Source of the DNA: Litoditis marina
Taxonomy: Eukaryota; Nematoda; Chromadorea; Rhabditida; Rhabditidae
Direction of reading: 5' to 3'
Assembly (NCBI GenBank): GCA_964036275.1
Contig: OZ038433.1
Span: forward strand, 23,286,985 to 23,350,984
Length of the DNA stretch: 64,000 bases
Shown here one piece after another: positions 46,265 to 63,565 of this stretch (position 1 is its first letter; each line of letters starts with the position of its first letter). The position numbers and the translations under genes are program-made. The notes under the pieces were generated by a model. It was not told the origin of the DNA, did no database searches, and saw only the letters and a program-made list of their open reading frames with translations.

Positions 46265-48638
46265 ATGCGTTCTTTCGTCATCTTCTTCTTTCTGGTGCTC
46301 TGCCTTCTCGCAGGTAACATTTAGTGAACATTTTAGTAACAATCTGAAGACATATAAGAGGCATCCATTTAAATAGTTTTTCAAAATTCAAATATTTTGC
46401 AAATCCGGTCAATTTTTTATTTATTGCCGAGAAACCTGGAATATGGTCAGTTTCTGGTTTCGTTTCGCAGACTTTATCGTCCAAATAAATGACGAGGGTC
46501 AATTAATTTCTTGAAGTTTGACAACCGTCATTATTTCACACCTTACTTTTGACATTCGTCAGTTACTTGCATACTGAAACTGACCATTGTCAAAACTGTA
46601 TTTGCAAACCACCTGTCTCAGCCGGGACTCGAACCTGACCCCGTCAGTTCAAAAGCGCAAGCGCTAACCACTACACTACAGCGGCTACTGATGAGGTGCG
46701 CGCGTTTCTGTAAGTCATGCCGGGAGCGCGATCAACAGTTAGTCTGGACTTCTTTTTTAATGTCGAGAAAATTAAATTAAAAAAGTTCATTTCGTTTTCA
46801 CAGTAATTTCATAAGTAACCGGGTTTCTTGATAACCATACCGGTTTTTGGTAATCTTTCAGGTTACCCCATAGGTAACCGGTTGGTAACCTGAAACTTTA
46901 TTTTGGTTACCGTACAAATAAATGGTAAAACTACAATCAACAAATGAGGGGTAACCGGTTTCTCATTTCAGGTTACCACGCGGTTACCTACTGAGGTAAT
47001 CAAAAGGTTATTTTACTAAAAACTGGTAACGGTACCAAATAAACCCGGTTACTTATTTAATTCATAGTTCTCATTAAAGTTCATTATTTAAATCTGTCTC
47101 GTTATATGAGCGATCAGTACAATTCGGCTGGCGCAGGTTATATCCGCGACAGTCGCTAGCCAAACTACTGACCCAGTAGCGCAGTGGCAGTGTGTCTGCC
47201 TTTTGCCCTGGCGCCCGCAGGTTCGATCCCGCGAACATTCTGACAGTGGTCAGAATTACACATATGAACGAGGCAATTCACTGACGAATGCCAAAAAAAC
47301 CAGAATATTAATTGACCGGCGTCAAAAAGCCCGTTTTCACTTCTGACAGTTGTCAGTAAGTTTTCTGACTAGAAACCGAAGATGTGGTCAGAATTGTGCA
47401 AAATTTAATGGAAACATGCTCCATGAGAAAATGACCAGATTTGCATAATATTTGAATTTTGAAAAACTATTTAAATGGACGCCTCTTATATGCAGTACAT
47501 ATATGCGAAAAACTGTTTCATAATGAACACATCTTGATTTTTCGTAGTGATCAGGATTGAGAATGGTTTTTTTTATCAAATATCTTCCCCAGCCCCAAAA
47601 ACGTTGTCCAATTCTTCTCACCGATTTGTAACCCGTCACAGTTCCCAGTCGAGTGTACGAAAGGTTTTCCTAAAGAACAGAGAGTTTGTAGAAAGTTTTG
47701 TTGAAAGTTCGTAGTGATAATTGAACACGACACAATAAGCGGTGTATGAGATCCTCTCGAAAACTAGTACACGTGGAACATTTGCTTTATAGTTAAAACA
47801 GCCTACTGTAAATGGTGACACGTACAATGAACACACTGAATCTCCATAATTTCAGTCGTCGACGTTACCGACGCCCGGTCACGTCACCGTGGAGTGTGAG
47901 TTTTCGGTTTCGTTACTGGATTTTTCTGCGTTTGTAGTTTCTCAGATGACATCCCAATCACTTGTCATCTGCTAGAGAAATAATTTCAAACAGCCTCAAT
48001 GTACACAAGAATCCTGACTGGTTTCCTGTTCTATAAGGGATAGAGTTGAAGTTTTTTTGGGTCTCCTGAGGAGAGCGGCATTTAACCATTCGGACTATTA
48101 GGATGCTACAGTGTTAAAAACACTTCGTTTACTAATGAAAAATAATTCAATAATTAGATCATAATATTTGTAATTCAATGAATTTCAGAGCTCATCGCCA
48201 CGCCAAAAAGGGAGGTGTCTCGTTGGCTGCTGGCAGAGCCAGAACAAAGGCACTGAGAAAGGCCATTATCAGTAAGTGTTCTCTGTTCGGTATTTAAGTT
48301 CAAAGACACGATTATTCAGCCTATGAATAATAGTTAAACATATGGAACTTAAATCCTTCAGAAGTAGTTCGATTTTTGCGTCAACTTTCATTTCGTATTC
48401 ATTTTGCGGTATGCCCGTTGGAGTTTGGCGAAACGAAAAAGACGGAGAGCAAATTCACTAAGAATCATAATGATTCGTGTTCAAACTATTCATATTATAT
48501 TCATAATTCAAAATCAATTCGAATAATTCAGGAGCCCAAGTGAGAAAGGCCCGCATCGTCAAGAGACGCCGCAACCTGAAGAAACAGAGACTTCTCAGAC
48601 GCCGTCTTTCCAACATCAGAAAAGCCAACCGCGGATAA
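46265..48638 (+). CDS. Secreted, strongly cationic 92-aa peptide, copy B
   Basis: Tandem duplicate of the gene at 42985. Exons 46265-46313, 47856-47895, 48189-48271 and 48532-48638 have the same lengths as in copy A (49, 40, 83, 107 nt). The signal peptide is the same through residue 16, with a TDA cleavage region replacing ADA. The mature part again has Lys/Arg-rich helices (RTKALRKAI, RIVKRRRNLKKQR), no Cys and no Asp or Glu. Differences from copy A are few and mostly conservative (SH to AH, VQ to VS, IHR to IIR, RQL to RLL, KTN to KAN); many third positions also differ, suggesting purifying selection. Intron 1 is 1.5 kb here against 0.29 kb in copy A because two SINEs and a MITE have inserted. 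Confidence 0.8.
46500..46690 (-). mobile_element. tRNA-derived SINE in intron 1 of peptide gene B
   Basis: Reverse complement begins TAGCCGCTGTAGTGTAGTGG with B box GGTTCGAGTCCC, followed by a TGTCA/TGACA-rich body (46500-46615). Same family as 18508-18740. Confidence 0.7.
46809..47058. mobile_element. GGTTACC-rich MITE, second copy
   Basis: A 250-bp palindromic element with termini GTAACCGGGTTTCTT and the complement of GTAACCGGGTTTATT, filled with GGTTACC/GGTAACC heptamers and flanked by AATT at 46805-46808 and 47059-47062. Same family as 12257-12515 but more diverged between arms, so older. Confidence 0.85.
47165..47365 (+). mobile_element. tRNA-derived SINE in intron 1 of peptide gene B
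   Basis: Head CCCAGTAGCGCAGTGGCAGT with B box GCAGGTTCGATCCCGC, then a body rich in CTGACAG...GTCAG motifs ending CTGACAGTTGTCAGT. Confidence 0.7.
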
Positions 48639-49644
48639 ATGACTCGATTTCCGAATTCATTATTTATTGTCCTTCTTTGTGTGTCATAAATAATTCATCA
48701 ACTATGTTCACTGCATGCTTTATTTATCATCACTCACGAGAACTTTGGGATTAGCGAAAAGGTGATGGAATGCAACATTTGGGTAGCTCGCTTACACGAA
48801 GCTAAAGGTCGAGGTTTTCTCTCAAACACCTTAATATACTCTAATGTATTCTTGTCTTGTTCTCACACTTTTATTTGACGCAATTAAAAACTTTATCAGG
48901 TGCAACGCACCGTTTCTTCAAAAAAAGTCGCGCAGTTGCACTGAAAATCTTCCAATATAAACGTGATGCGATAACCTAACGACCCCAATCTCATTGGTTT
49001 CTCATGAAATTCTATTGATTGCTATACTACAGCACTAAAAATTCACAGATAGTTCAAGTGGCTCTCAAAAGGTTCTCGTGAGAGAATGAACATCTCATGA
49101 GTTTGAAAGAACTGTTACGTCGAAGATTGCATCTCATTACTCCAGTTGAATGAAATCGACTGGTACATTTAATCATCTTCGGGGAGAATCAGGATCTATA
49201 CATATTTTTTTCAGTCTGCGACAGGTGCATCGAGCAAACTATGGTTATCGATCGTGTGTAGTGTACGTATCGCACACGATTTTGATTATACTTTGCTCTA
49301 AGTATCTGCCGCAGACAAAAAAATGAAGAGGCTCTTTGGGTTCGCTCTGTTCAATGCAAGAATATACGGTGAGTGTTGCCCAATTTCAGTGTGTTTGTAG
49401 TTTGGTCTGGTTGTTTGGGGGTCGAAGTTCGTACATTGTGGTATCAAACTACAACTACACGATTTGGTCACCACCTATACGGCTTGTGAAACTTAGAATC
49501 AACTTGCAAAGCACATCGAAAATCCTACAACACAGCGATAAAGATCAGATGATGTTCTATCAACTTTTACTTGACTGTTACACTCCCTTCTTGTAGATCG
49601 TAATTTAATTATGTTATACTCCCTGAACAATTAAAAGCCTAAAT

Positions 49645-49700
49645 TTTCAAAATTTGATTACGAGCCACGTGTCAAACTGGCTCGTAATCAAAATTTGAAA
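49645..49700. other. Inverted repeat with 23-nt arms
   Basis: TTTCAAAATTTGATTACGAG plus CCA (49645-49667) pairs with 49678-49700 except for an offset in the A/T run; the loop is 10 nt. Possible hairpin RNA or MITE remnant. Confidence 0.7.
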
Positions 49701-49874
49701 CTTTTCGTCAAATTTTTCTCTTATTTTTTTTCAATAGAATTTTTTTATGTTTTTCAGATGGATAGTTAGTCAGCTGTCTTCTCGGCAATGTTTTATCTTG
49801 TGACTGCTGCTATTTTGAAAACTTTGGAGATTCCAGAATTATGTTTCGTTAGTTTTTTTTTGCCATTTTCTGTT

Positions 49875-49914
49875 TGAGAAAGAGAGAGTGAGAAAGATAG
49901 AAAGAGACGCAGAG

Positions 49915-49959
<45 letters not shown>

Positions 49960-49985
49960 GAGAGAGAGAGAGAGAGAGCGCGAAA
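49875..49985 (+). repeat. GA microsatellite
   Basis: Mostly pure (GA)n tract with flanking GA-rich degenerate sequence; Ser/Leu ORFs on the minus strand are artefacts. Confidence 0.95.
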
Positions 49986-52900
49986 ACGAACAAGAGAGAC
50001 AGAAAGGTCAGATAGAGAGAAGAGAGGTGAATAGGTCAGTAATTGAAGTGGGACCATCTAGTAAAATTAAAGTTGATATACATTATTAACATTCTATTTT
50101 CGACACTTCAGAATTACAACCAGTTGTATATCTCATCCCGCATCCCCTACTTAGCTCAGCTAACCCAACGAAAAGCGATTTTGCTGCCTGGCACCTCTAT
50201 ACAATTAGATGATTAATTAACTGGCTGCAAATCGATCCGCCCTCTCTGCGTGTCTTCATTTTGCACACTATTTCGTGGCACCCTTGAGCTCTACTCCATC
50301 AGACACCTATACAAGTTGTGCTACTCCAGCACTCACGAATATGAGAATTTCTAATAGTCCAAAGCTGTCGGAGCCGCACCGCGCGACCAACGCGTCGCGG
50401 TCGGGAGATAGCATACTCTCTGTCCCCAACCGAGCTTGTGTTGTACTAATAGCTGATACCACCCGGCTGACTACTTACTGAATGAATACAAAATATGCGA
50501 TTTGGATGAAACTTTTTTCAAAGTAGTTAATCATGAATGATTTTTCGTATTTTATATACCGGTATACTTTTTTATTTGGTTTGCACTAATTCTTGCAAAT
50601 TTTCAATATGAAAACATAGTTTTTTTATTAATTTGCGTGCACAGTGCAATACTATAATGATTCAGGGAAGGTTCGCTGCTTCTCACTCTCTTTATTTTTC
50701 ACTCATTATTCTTTATGAAATGTAGTTAGAGCATCTGCCAATGTGAAAAATCGGACGTTATCGCCAACAAATATATTGTTCAATGTTTTTATCATAAAAA
50801 TCATTATTTTGTCTTCGGTTGCACAAAACGGAAACTGCGAGATCAGATCTCCGCCAATATTCGCGCATAGTTCAATACATCATTTCCGTTTTTTCTAACC
50901 GAGAAAATCGGAACGTTCGAGAAATCCCATTTTCGTTATGTATACTTTGGTTAAATGGTCTTGGTGCATAACTTTCATGGAACTTTTCCTTATGGACAAC
51001 CCTAGACATCATGAAATGTTTTCTCTCGTAACCCCGTAGAGTAATTATATATTTTCTTCCCAATCGGTACTTATTTTGATTTCTCGCTACATGAAACGAA
51101 TTGATTTTGATTTGCTTTCGACGTTTGATTCTGGTGTTCTAGGGGCTGTTTCAGTAATATTCACCCTCTGGTGTAATGTCGTTTTGTCTGGAGTCTCTCC
51201 CTGTTTCGTTCTCTATACCCCCATGGCCTTCAGTTCTCTCTTCAACAAATATAGCAGCCGGTTCTTTTGATAATTTATTGGAATGAGAATAATGATTTGA
51301 CGGCTCCGGAATGTAAACATGGAGAAATCAAAATAAGTTGAAAATATGTTGTTGTAAACAATCTCAAAAAATTATGAATATAAGCTGTATTTACTCATGA
51401 TTCGGTAGTAAGAAACTGGCAATTTACATACGAGCATAAAGTACGATCAACGTGAGCCTGTTCACGTGTTTTCGTTTTGCAAATTCAACGTGTCATGGCT
51501 CCAACTTCAAAAACCATGTTTTTTTTCACTCTCTCATTGCGAACTCATTATTTAGGTTATTGAAGCTTTGAAATCGAGATTAGGAAAATTCTGTTGAATC
51601 CCCGCTTATCAACACTTTGGCCCCGCACAATCTGAAAAGTCAATAACGCCCTCCAATCCAGAACTGTTGCTGTTTTATTGATTTATTTACGTAGCACGTA
51701 TAAGATTAATATCAGGTGGGGAGATATACACATCTTACATTTATGATAGATTGCAAAAGGTTTCTGGAAATACATACCAGGCAATTTTAGATAAGAATCA
51801 CCTCTTTCGATTGTACTACTTTCTGTCCTCAACCCCTCCGCTATCTACACCGTGTGTTTTGAGGAACTTTCGTTCGCCAAACTGATTTAATCAGAGTGTC
51901 GTGTTCGCTGTGTACGTTTTTCCTGATAATAATGTTGTGACTATATTCCCTACCAACCGATATCAATGTTATTTGTCTCCATATTCATTGAATTCTAAGT
52001 TTTTCTATCAGTTTTCACGAAACCCCCATTTAGAGCTTAAACTGTTTATCTTCTCTCTAACAAAACATCTATCCATGAGGCGGGTACTTCGGTAGAACTT
52101 GTTGCTTCTCATTCCTAGCGCGTTCTTTCGTGATTCTCCGTTAACAACTCAGAGCGATTTAGAATACCATTTCTCGTGATGTCTTATTTTCGTGATTTGA
52201 CGAAAACGGGTAATTGTTGTGAAAAGGTCAAGTCTAGCAACATTACACAAGTAGGTTGAACAGACACTTTTTTTGTTGAAAACACCGCCGATCGCGATTC
52301 TCCGTCGTTTCTAGTCTGATATTACATTGAATTTATTCCAAGATTTTTTCTAAATGTTCATGTGGTTATTTCTTACTGCGGAACTCTACCGAGGTTAAAT
52401 CTCTGAGATTTTCTCGATTCGTCTAAATTTAGGTGTTTTGTAGATTAACAACGGACGCATGGTCAACCCATTGCATATTCTGATATTATATCACCCAAAA
52501 TACATCTGAAAGCAGAGAAAAAATATACTTGTAAGCTTAGAAATAACTAAAGTACAAGATATTGACGAAAAATGAGTGTTTCAGACAAAAAGTACCACGC
52601 TTTCACACTATAACTTTCATAATTCTTTAGTGTAACTTGGTACATGAGGCGTTGAATTCATTCAGGATGAACGTGTGCGTTAGTGCGCATACTGTGGTCA
52701 AATTGAGGAAATATCTTGGATTTGAGGCTAAATAGGGAATTAGACCATGACATGCGCCGTCTTGGCGCAAGGCAAATCGCAGGCAAATGCGTCAGCAGTC
52801 GTCATGCTGTGGTCCAACATTTTCCGTTGTTATTAAATTTGACTAGAAGTGAACGAGAAAATCTCTGGAGTGCGAAGAGACATCAGCAACAGTAAACTTT

Positions 52901-54044
52901 TCCGTTGCCCGTCTCTGCCATTATATACTTGACTAGCAATTCAGTGATCAACTATATAAAGTTAGCAAGTGATGTTTTTAAACCCCCTGTCTGTTAACTG
53001 CTTTTACGTAGATATGTTTCCGAAAGTTTATAGATTCACAAAATAGTTTATGGTTTAAATGATATACCGAGTGGTTTTTTTCTTTAACAGCAATATTTAT
53101 GAAGTCTACCGCCCGTTGTATAGTGATTTCCGTCGACATGTGCGCGCTTTTTAATTTGCTGATTGTTTTCCCCGCCAGAACATCACATGTTGTGCTCGAC
53201 CAACACAATATATCCAGTCGACAATTGATTCGCTTATAGTTGGGGCCCTATCGATAATTCACAAAGAGAACTATTTAACTTGAATTTCCCTCGTCATCAG
53301 TTTTTTCGAAGATGCGATCGTTTTAGCAACAAATTGAGTAGGTGAAAATTAGATTTGAAGAAGCACAGAAGGACAAAGGAAGGAGGAATATTTTTCCGAA
53401 GTGTAATTTCCCAGTGAGAGAGGCGGAAGAGTAAATTCAAGCTGAATGTGATAACTAAGTTTTGAAGAATTTTCGTACCGTTGTTTTCAATTTCAAGTGT
53501 TACTATCAAATGTCTCACAACCACTTCAACCTAGTTGACCCCATTGTGAAGAGAATATTTCTTGATATCTCTCTTTTCGTAGCAGTATATTTCATAGCAG
53601 TATATCAGTATATGCTCTATATTTCTCCACAATCACTTTCGTAACTGAGCAGCTCACTTTTTTGCAGCTCAAAATTTATCCGGAGCCGTTGCTATAGTTA
53701 TATTTCAATCAGATAGTCATGATGTCATACGGTCATACGGACTCTTGAGACGTTACGACGTTAGTATCAGACTGCAAAAAAGTATATGTGGCTCTACAAC
53801 ATCATTCAGATGTAGTGTGATATCACGTTGATGTTCTTCAACAATAAATCGTAAAACAAGTCTGAAATCTGGTACACATCGTGATTTCAGATTCCATCGC
53901 TAACGGCACAAGTTCCTTAAATTCATCCCGATTCGTACAGCCCCATGCAAAAAACGAATTATCGGGAGCATTTTGATTCTTAGACAAAAGTGCACTCACG
54001 CTTGATCGGAAACATATTTGCTCACTTGTTCAAAGTCTTTGCAG

Positions 54045-54061
54045 GACATAATCTCTCTCTG

Positions 54062-54137
<76 letters not shown>

Positions 54138-54306
54138 TTCTTTCTCCCTATTTTTCGTTTTCTCTCATCTCTTCTCTGTCTCTCTGTCTCTCTGTCTCTC
54201 TGTCTCTCTGTCTCTCTGTCTCTCTGTCTCTCTGTCTCTCTGTCTCTCTGTCTCTCTGTCTCTCTGTCTCTCTGTCTCTCTGTCTCTCTGTCTCTCCGTC
54301 TCTCTG

Positions 54307-54337
<31 letters not shown>

Positions 54338-54995
54338 TCTTTCTCCCTATTTTTCGTTCTCTCTCATCTCTTCTCTGTCTCTCTGTCTCTCTGTCTCTCT
54401 GTCTCTCTGTCTCTCTGTCTCTCTGTCTCTCTGTCTCTCTGTCTCTCTGTCTCTTTGTCTCTCTGTCTCTCTGTCTCTCTGTCTCTCTGTCTCTCTGTCT
54501 CTCTGTCTCTCTGTCTCTCTGTCTCTCTGTCTCTCTGTCTCTCTGGCTCTCTGTCTCTCTGTCTCTCTGTCTCTCTGTCTCTCTGTCTCTCTGTCTCTTT
54601 GTCTCTTTGTCTCTCTGTCTCTCTGTCTCTCTGTCTCTCTGTCTCTCTGTCTCTCTGTCTCTCTGTCTCTCTGTCTCTCTGTCTCTCTGTCTCTCTGTCT
54701 CTCTGTCTCTCTGTCTCTCTGTCTCTCTGTCTCTCTGTCTCTTTGTCTTTTTGTCTCACTGTCTCTCTGTCTCTCTCTATCTCTCTCTCTCTTCTTTCTC
54801 CCTATTTTTCGTTCTCTCTCATCTCTTCTCTGTCTCTCTGTCTCTCTGTCTCTCTGTCTCTCTGTCTCTCTGTCTCTCTGTCTCTCTGTCTCTCTGTCTC
54901 TCTGTCTCTCTGTCTCTCTGTCTCTCTGTCTCTCTGTCTCACGGTCTCTCTGTCTCTTTGTCTCTCTGTCTCTCTCTTTCTCTCTCTCTTCCCCG
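54045..54995 (+). repeat. (GTCTCTCT)n satellite with higher-order structure
   Basis: Almost 1 kb of an 8-bp GTCTCTCT repeat. Three spacer blocks containing CTTCTTTCTCCCTATTTTTC and then a TTCTCTCATCTCTTCTC stretch (about 54121-54175, 54320-54372 and 54778-54830) divide it, so the array has a higher-order unit made of spacer plus octamer run (about 140, 405 and 145 bp). Isolated variants such as TCTTTGTC occur within the runs. ORFs of up to 338 codons here are repeat artefacts. Confidence 0.95.
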
Positions 54996-55084
54996 TGATC
55001 TGCTAGTGAATTTGTGCAGCTCCCAGCTTCTTCCGCTTATTCCTTTTACGTGCTAGGGGCAGCAGCCTCGTTCGATAACGAGCA

Positions 55085-56172
55085 GTGTTTGGCGCAGCTC
55101 ACATCGATTTGCTGCTAGGCCACATGCACTATCCACCCCCTTATAACCTACCTTGTTTGGCAAAATTAGACCAGTTATCACTCGTTATCATATTCTGTTT
55201 AGTATTCGTACAGATAATTATTTGCTCACCTGTATTTGTTATGATATTTATACTTTTGGGTACACTTGCGAATCATTTGAAACATCTTGTGAATGAATGT
55301 GCTACTCATTTTCTTTCTCCTAGGTGATATTGAACGTTAATGGCTTCTCATTCCACCACCCAACTCTGACGTGATTTCTTGTCTTATAATGATTGAGTGA
55401 ACTTATGTGCAGCACGGCCGGAAACAATAGTTCAATATAACTAAGAAGAAAGTGAAACATTTGTTTGGCAGACAACATTGCTGATTTGCTCACGTAGCGA
55501 AAACACTAGCCACACGTTTGAAATGTCTCGCTCTTGTCTGTAATTTCAGCTCTTGTCGGTTTTTTATATTTCTTTGCATTCTTCTCACTTCTCTTCATTA
55601 TGTAGTCAGCCATAGTCAATTTCACGCGTTCGTAGATACTCAGGTTTCAGGCAATTTCATAGGTTATTAGTATGATCTTGGTTCCTCTCTCTGAAATTCC
55701 TCTTTTTTCGTTGTTCCATGGAATTACTAGAATTGTTGACACAACCCTTATCGACAGAGATTTGCTGCTGAGACGATTAGTATCACCCTACACTCGTAGC
55801 ACTAATCCACCAATCACAACACAATCTCTAGGACTTGAAACATGACAGTTTCCTCAACTGACTTAGCCGCCTAACAGACTATTACTAGTAACCAGTTGCA
55901 ATGAAAACCTTCTTTTTCGAAATGTGGTTTTTTCTCAGTGTCTGAAGATTCAATGCACGAGAAAATGTCATATCAGTTGGAGGAATTCAATCATACTCCG
56001 GATATGTTAAAGTTTCAGCATTGTTCACAGTATTATCAATACTTTCATTACATTTATCTTCATTCCTGTTGGGTTCCCTCTTCTCAGTCCATTTTGCATC
56101 GCTCGTATAGCTCGAGCCTCGGTTGTGCGGCTAATCAGACATCCAGTAATTGGGATTCGACTGAAATATGAC
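55085..56172 (+). pseudogene. Possible membrane-protein (receptor-like) exon relics
   Basis: 55175-55280 encodes a hydrophobic stretch (LSLVIIFCLVFVQIIICSPV then FVMIFILLGTLANHLKHL). 56010-56170 encodes, after an AAAGTTTCAG acceptor, a segment with INTFITFIFIPVGFPLLSPF then CIARIARASVVRLI and a stop, resembling TM7 and tail of a chemoreceptor. No complete gene could be assembled and the class is unknown. May be chance hydrophobic ORFs in AT-rich DNA. Confidence 0.25.
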
Positions 56173-57774
56173 TGCTCATAAGACCGCAATCGTCTTCATT
56201 CATCATCATGTCAGAGCACATCGTGAATGGCACCCTTTCCCTTTCACAGCCTATAAAATATTAAACCCTCTTCTGATCTTGCATTTATGATCTATGATCT
56301 GTTCTGTTCTGTAAATGTAAAGTTTATTACGAGAAAAACACATCAAACACATAGAAAAACACATCAAAGGATGAAGTGTGGCCTTGCTCACGCCTTAGGT
56401 CGCTACCCAAATTACCCATGTGTTTTGGTGGCTGATCGAATTCATGAGCCTTATTGACATCCAATATGAGTATTAGGGAAAAACTATTCTAGTTAAGGAA
56501 AAAATGTTTTGGGTTAGATCCGTAGGTAGAATAGTTCAATGCCAGTGCAACTAAAATGAATGTGCGTAACCTCGAGAACGGGCTGGATACCACTGCGAAA
56601 GTGGAACCCTTTTCTCAACAGTTTTTGCTTCTAAGTCAGCGCCACTCTGAGAGGGTATTTTTTTACCCGTGGCTGAGCCATCCCTATGAGTTCGATCCTT
56701 TTTGGAGCAGACCTCGTTCACGAATTAATCGTTCTCCGAAACAGCAGATGTGCACGTGAAAACGTACATGAAAGTGAATCAGTTTTTCTTGAACTGATGT
56801 GTGAGAATCTTTAGACATGTCTTTGCCTCGTTTATACGTACTTATCACACTTATAACAGGCCTGTTAAGGTCTCACCTGCCGAACTCGAGTTAATTACAT
56901 ATCGTACATTCGACTACAAATCGTACTTTCGAGCTAATTGTGCATTAGTATGCATCCGGTTTGAAGCTACAGTATTCAAAGTTAATTAGTTGCTCTTACG
57001 CATGCGAATTAAAATTGAATTAGCAATTGTCTCGTTGCGTGTCGCGTACATTGTTGTTTTGAAACCCCCCGAACAGAGATAGAAGCAGAACATCTTTGCA
57101 AGTTAGTCGGGTTGATTGACTATTTTCTTATCATATTTAAAATCGTTTTCACAACAAATATGAAGTTCGGACTTGCTCCTACATTTCTCAAAAGTATGAT
57201 TCGTTGAAACGTTCTCTCTCTCTTTCTCTATCTCTCTCTACTCTTTCTATCTATCTTTCCCCATTCCCTCTCTCGCGTATACTCTTCTTCACACAACTTG
57301 TTTTCATTGGAAATGTGAAAAGTCTTTTTTCCTATCAATAGAAAACTCTGATCATAATAATGTTTTCTGTCACATTTTTGTTTGCTGTATCTACTCGGAA
57401 CTTCTTGATACTTCAGGAGATTTGTCCTTCCCAATAAGCTGCTCTTGGCGGTATTCTCTTTTTGTAGTCATGACAACGTTTTCACTTCTCACACACATCC
57501 ATACTTCATCACCTACAGTTTGACAGCTCAATTTCATGAATACAACTTTATTCAAAATACTTCTAACAATATTAACAAAGGCTAGGGTCACCATAACATT
57601 AAATATGTCAAACGTTGAGATGTTTCGCGTCAAACTTTCAAATTGAAGTGTTTCTGCTAGAAAACACACAAAGTAAAACAAATATTGTGTTTGTTCCGAT
57701 TCCATTTCCAATTTAATCTGTGTTTCCACGTATGTTATTCTTCATTGTATGTTGTCTTTCTTTTTTGCTTTTTT

Positions 57775-57920
57775 GTCTCTCTTTCTCTCTCTCTATCTCC
57801 CTCTCTCTCCGTCTCTCTCACTCTTCCTCCTTCTCACTATCTCGCTTCTTCCCTGTCTCTCTCTTGCCTTCTCTCTCACTCTTCCTCTGCCTCTTTCTAT
57901 TTCTCTCTTCCCCTCCCCCC
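57775..57920 (+). repeat. CT-rich low-complexity tract
   Basis: Interrupted (TCTC)n sequence; Ser/Leu-rich ORFs in all three forward frames are artefacts. A similar tract lies at 58330-58440. Confidence 0.85.
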
Positions 57921-58968
57921 TGAACGATGATGTTATGTTGAAACGAGAAGTACTTCATGTCCAACCTTAATTAGAGGACTCATCGTTTTTCCTCATCCTT
58001 AATGAGAGAGAGTGGGACGTGACGACTTCGTTCCCTCCAGTAATAACCTCAATTTACATCGGTCAATTTAGTTCCCCCCCCCCCGCCCGGACTACGGTAG
58101 CTGTACAATAACGAGGCTATTTTCCCTTTTTCGTATGTTTACGTCGAGCGACGGAGAATGTTACTAACTTGCGAAAACCAGTCTTTTCTGATTTGATGTT
58201 CGGTGCTTTCTGCGACTTTTAGAAATAATCTGTTGACATTGAAATATTCGAGACAACTTTCGTTCTTTCAACTTAAAAATGGGTTTTCTGAATGCTTGTT
58301 TGTATATACTTCTCTTTTGGTCTTTTATCTCTCTCTGTTTTTCTCCTTCTCTCTCTCCCACTCTCTCTCCCTCTCTCTTTCCTACGATTTATGTCATTCT
58401 GCTTCTCTCAGCTCTGTCCCTTCTTCTATCTTCTCTCAATTTCAATAAGGTTCTTTTTTCTGCCATCAACTTTTATCTCTATTAAGAGTTCTCCTTTTGT
58501 GATCTTTCTTTCTCTGTCATTTCACAACTCACTTACCCAATTTATTGTTGCAGGACCTCCCTTCCGTGATCCGAAATTGCTAAGCGCGCTTGGTTTTTCG
58601 AGGAATGCGAAGGTATATTCATTTTTCGAAGTATTTGGGTATTCAATGTAGAAATGTGTTCTGATCACAAGGAGCTCAACTAACTTTGAGTTAGACACTG
58701 AAATGTTCAAGAAGATGAAAAAGTATATATAAAGAAATTTTGAATCGGTATGCCGTGATCTAATGAATCTTGCAAAAATGTCATACTATTCTTACATAAT
58801 CGTCATTACTGTAGTGTATCAAATGACTCAAAATACTCCAGATAAGAATCTACAATCGGAGTGAAATGTGGTGATAGTTCGGACATTTATCTGGTAGGCG
58901 GAAAAATGATTATCGATTTTCCAGGTGAAAAACGGTGTGCACAGGGTATGGTCGTCGTGCCGGCCAAT

Positions 58969-63565
<4,597 letters not shown>

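Larger units (their letters stand above)
48639..58968. other. Gene-poor region upstream of the CaMKII gene
   Basis: About 10 kb without a confidently assignable gene. It holds a hairpin at 49645-49700, GA/CT tracts (49875-49985, 54045-54995, 57215-57260, 57775-57920, 58330-58440) and scattered hydrophobic ORFs. The 3' part may contain 5' exons or promoters of the kinase gene; a TTTCCAG acceptor-like site lies at about 58916-58922, upstream of its ATG. Confidence 0.45.

Noticed and set aside
49793..50057. Ser/Leu-rich minus-strand ORFs
   Set aside because: Artefacts of the (GA)n tract at 49875-49985.
54045..54995. CRISPR-like array
   Set aside because: The units are contiguous low-complexity octamers without unique spacers, and the genome is eukaryotic.
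53990..55056. Forward and reverse ORFs of 130-338 codons rich in Ser/Leu/Cys or Arg/Glu/Asp
   Set aside because: They are pure translations of the GTCTCTCT satellite; multiple frames are open at once.
57391..57729. 112-codon minus-strand ORF
   Set aside because: No family motif or signal peptide; splice context absent. Cannot be excluded, but support is too weak to list.
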